Below are positions 63,101 through 64,000 of a stretch of 64,000 bases of DNA, one piece after another; position 1 is the stretch's first letter; the number at the start of each line of letters is the position of its first letter. Location of the stretch: NCBI RefSeq assembly GCF_910589235.1, contig NC_060976.1, positions 561,501 to 625,500 of the forward strand. The letters are read 5' to 3'. The DNA is from Vespa crabro (lineage: Eukaryota > Arthropoda > Insecta > Hymenoptera > Vespidae). Position numbers and translations under genes: made by a program. A model generated the notes under the pieces. It was given only the letters and a program-made list of their open reading frames with translations. It was not told where the DNA came from and ran no database searches.

Positions 63101-64000
63101 TCCTCCGTGCGAATCGACTGTCATCGCTGGTTTGGAGCGAGAAATGCATTTTCAAAAATGCTCGCGTCAACAATCAATACCGGTCGAATGTTGATAATAT
63201 TTTATTTATTTTTCATAAATATGATGCGCTTACCGGGTCTTCCTCCAAATAAAAAGGTACACGACCTTCGTATTGATTATTGTTGTTGACTTTTGTTGTT
63301 TGTTCTTTTCTTACTCCTCAATATGTTTGAGTTAGTGAAATATTCCTTAATATATCTTCTTGACTCCTCGAATTCACCATCCTTTAATCATCATTTTTCG
63401 AATATCGATACTCTTTTTACGACTATTGGACTATCAACACACCACGCAATTAGCAGTGTGGTATTCTAACTACTGGAACAATGATTACACTGTTTCGTTA
63501 TTATAATCTAAAATAATAATATAACAATGTAAAAGACATACGCACAACAAAAGTTTATATCTTTTTTTAAAGTGTGTTACGTTGCATCTTGCAATTTCGC
63601 TTAATTTTTTTCTTTTAAAATAGTAATCTACATTTTTTATTATCTATTGGGAAATAGATTAAACTAAATATTTTCGTGATTCGTTCACCCATGAGCATAA
63701 AATTTTTTTATTTTCTTATGGCTTTATTCGATTGTTGATGCTTCTGCTTCCATATCTACATGGGATCTTTCAGTCTCACGCTTATTAATTGCCTAACTCT
63801 ATTAAACTTCATCAATCGTCTTACTTGCTCTAGCTATCTATCTCAGTTCTCTTTCATTTACTCTCACTCTCGCAAATGCTCATTTTCACTCAATCGGCAT
63901 ATAACGAGGGACAATATATTGTACATAAAACAAAGTAAATTTTGTCTGATATATTTTGTTATCCAAATTCAATTCTTATATTATTATATTTAATAATATA
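60127..64000. other. Gene-poor right end
   Basis: No gene I can support. A TTAACCCTTTCACGCAGTG sequence at 61118 looks like another single element end. A patch at about 62950-63150 is richer in G and C than its surroundings and has a minus-strand TATAAAA at about 63063-63069, but no convincing coding sequence follows. The region may be intronic or promoter sequence of a gene beyond the window, or old repeat remains. Confidence 0.45.

Noticed and set aside
62950..63200. GC-richer patch with a minus-strand TATAAAA, possible promoter
   Set aside because: No coding exon follows in either direction within reach, so left as intergenic.
1..64000. tRNA, rRNA and CRISPR-like features
   Set aside because: No convincing tRNA box pairs or rRNA core sequence found by eye, and no spaced direct repeats. 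The genome is eukaryotic.

Overview
The window is eukaryotic nuclear DNA from an insect. It is AT-rich, its genes are split by short GT-AG introns, and it encodes alpha-tubulins, a serpin, a small alanine-rich cuticle-like protein and RpL26. The gene set and composition fit Hymenoptera, but that is an inference and no species is claimed.

The left 39 kb is a nested inverted repeat. Written left to right it is A (1-4593), B (4594-16660), a single-copy piece u (16661-16846), A' = reverse complement of A (16847-21440), the 5' body of a serpin gene (21441-26592), and B' = reverse complement of B (26593 to about 38820). Paired positions in A and A' sum to 21440. Paired positions in B and B' sum to 43237-43253, the shifts being microsatellite length changes. 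Gene order is: serpin 3' end (+), alpha-tubulin 1 (-), SNRNP27 (+), FANCI (-), alpha-tubulin 2 (+), alpha-tubulin 1 copy (+), serpin (-), broken alpha-tubulin 2 (-), FANCI copy (+), SNRNP27 copy (-).

The simplest reading is an original order serpin, tub1, tub2, FANCI, SNRNP27, ACADSB, into which an inverted copy of about 22 kb of itself (about 4594-26592) was inserted between tub1 and the tail of tub2. This deleted about 185 bp (u) from the original, cut the last codons off the original tub2, and cut the copied serpin inside its signal-peptide exon. The repeat cores look almost identical, but sequence next to the breakpoints is visibly diverged. That fits gene conversion of an older duplication better than a plain assembly echo.

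The right part (38.8-64 kb) is ordinary single-copy sequence: an ACADSB-type acyl-CoA dehydrogenase (+), FMC1 (-), an SRR1-like protein (-), an alanine-rich cuticle-like protein (+), an unrecognised Ser/Pro-rich protein (-), and two intron-containing RpL26 genes in direct tandem (-). Two short TTAA-flanked, piggyBac-like non-autonomous elements and several microsatellites lie between them. The last 4 kb holds no gene I can support.

Probable roles: FANCI is a DNA interstrand crosslink repair protein. SNRNP27 belongs to the U4/U6.U5 tri-snRNP. The tubulins are cytoskeletal. ACADSB and FMC1 are mitochondrial. RpL26 is a ribosomal protein. They do not form a single pathway.
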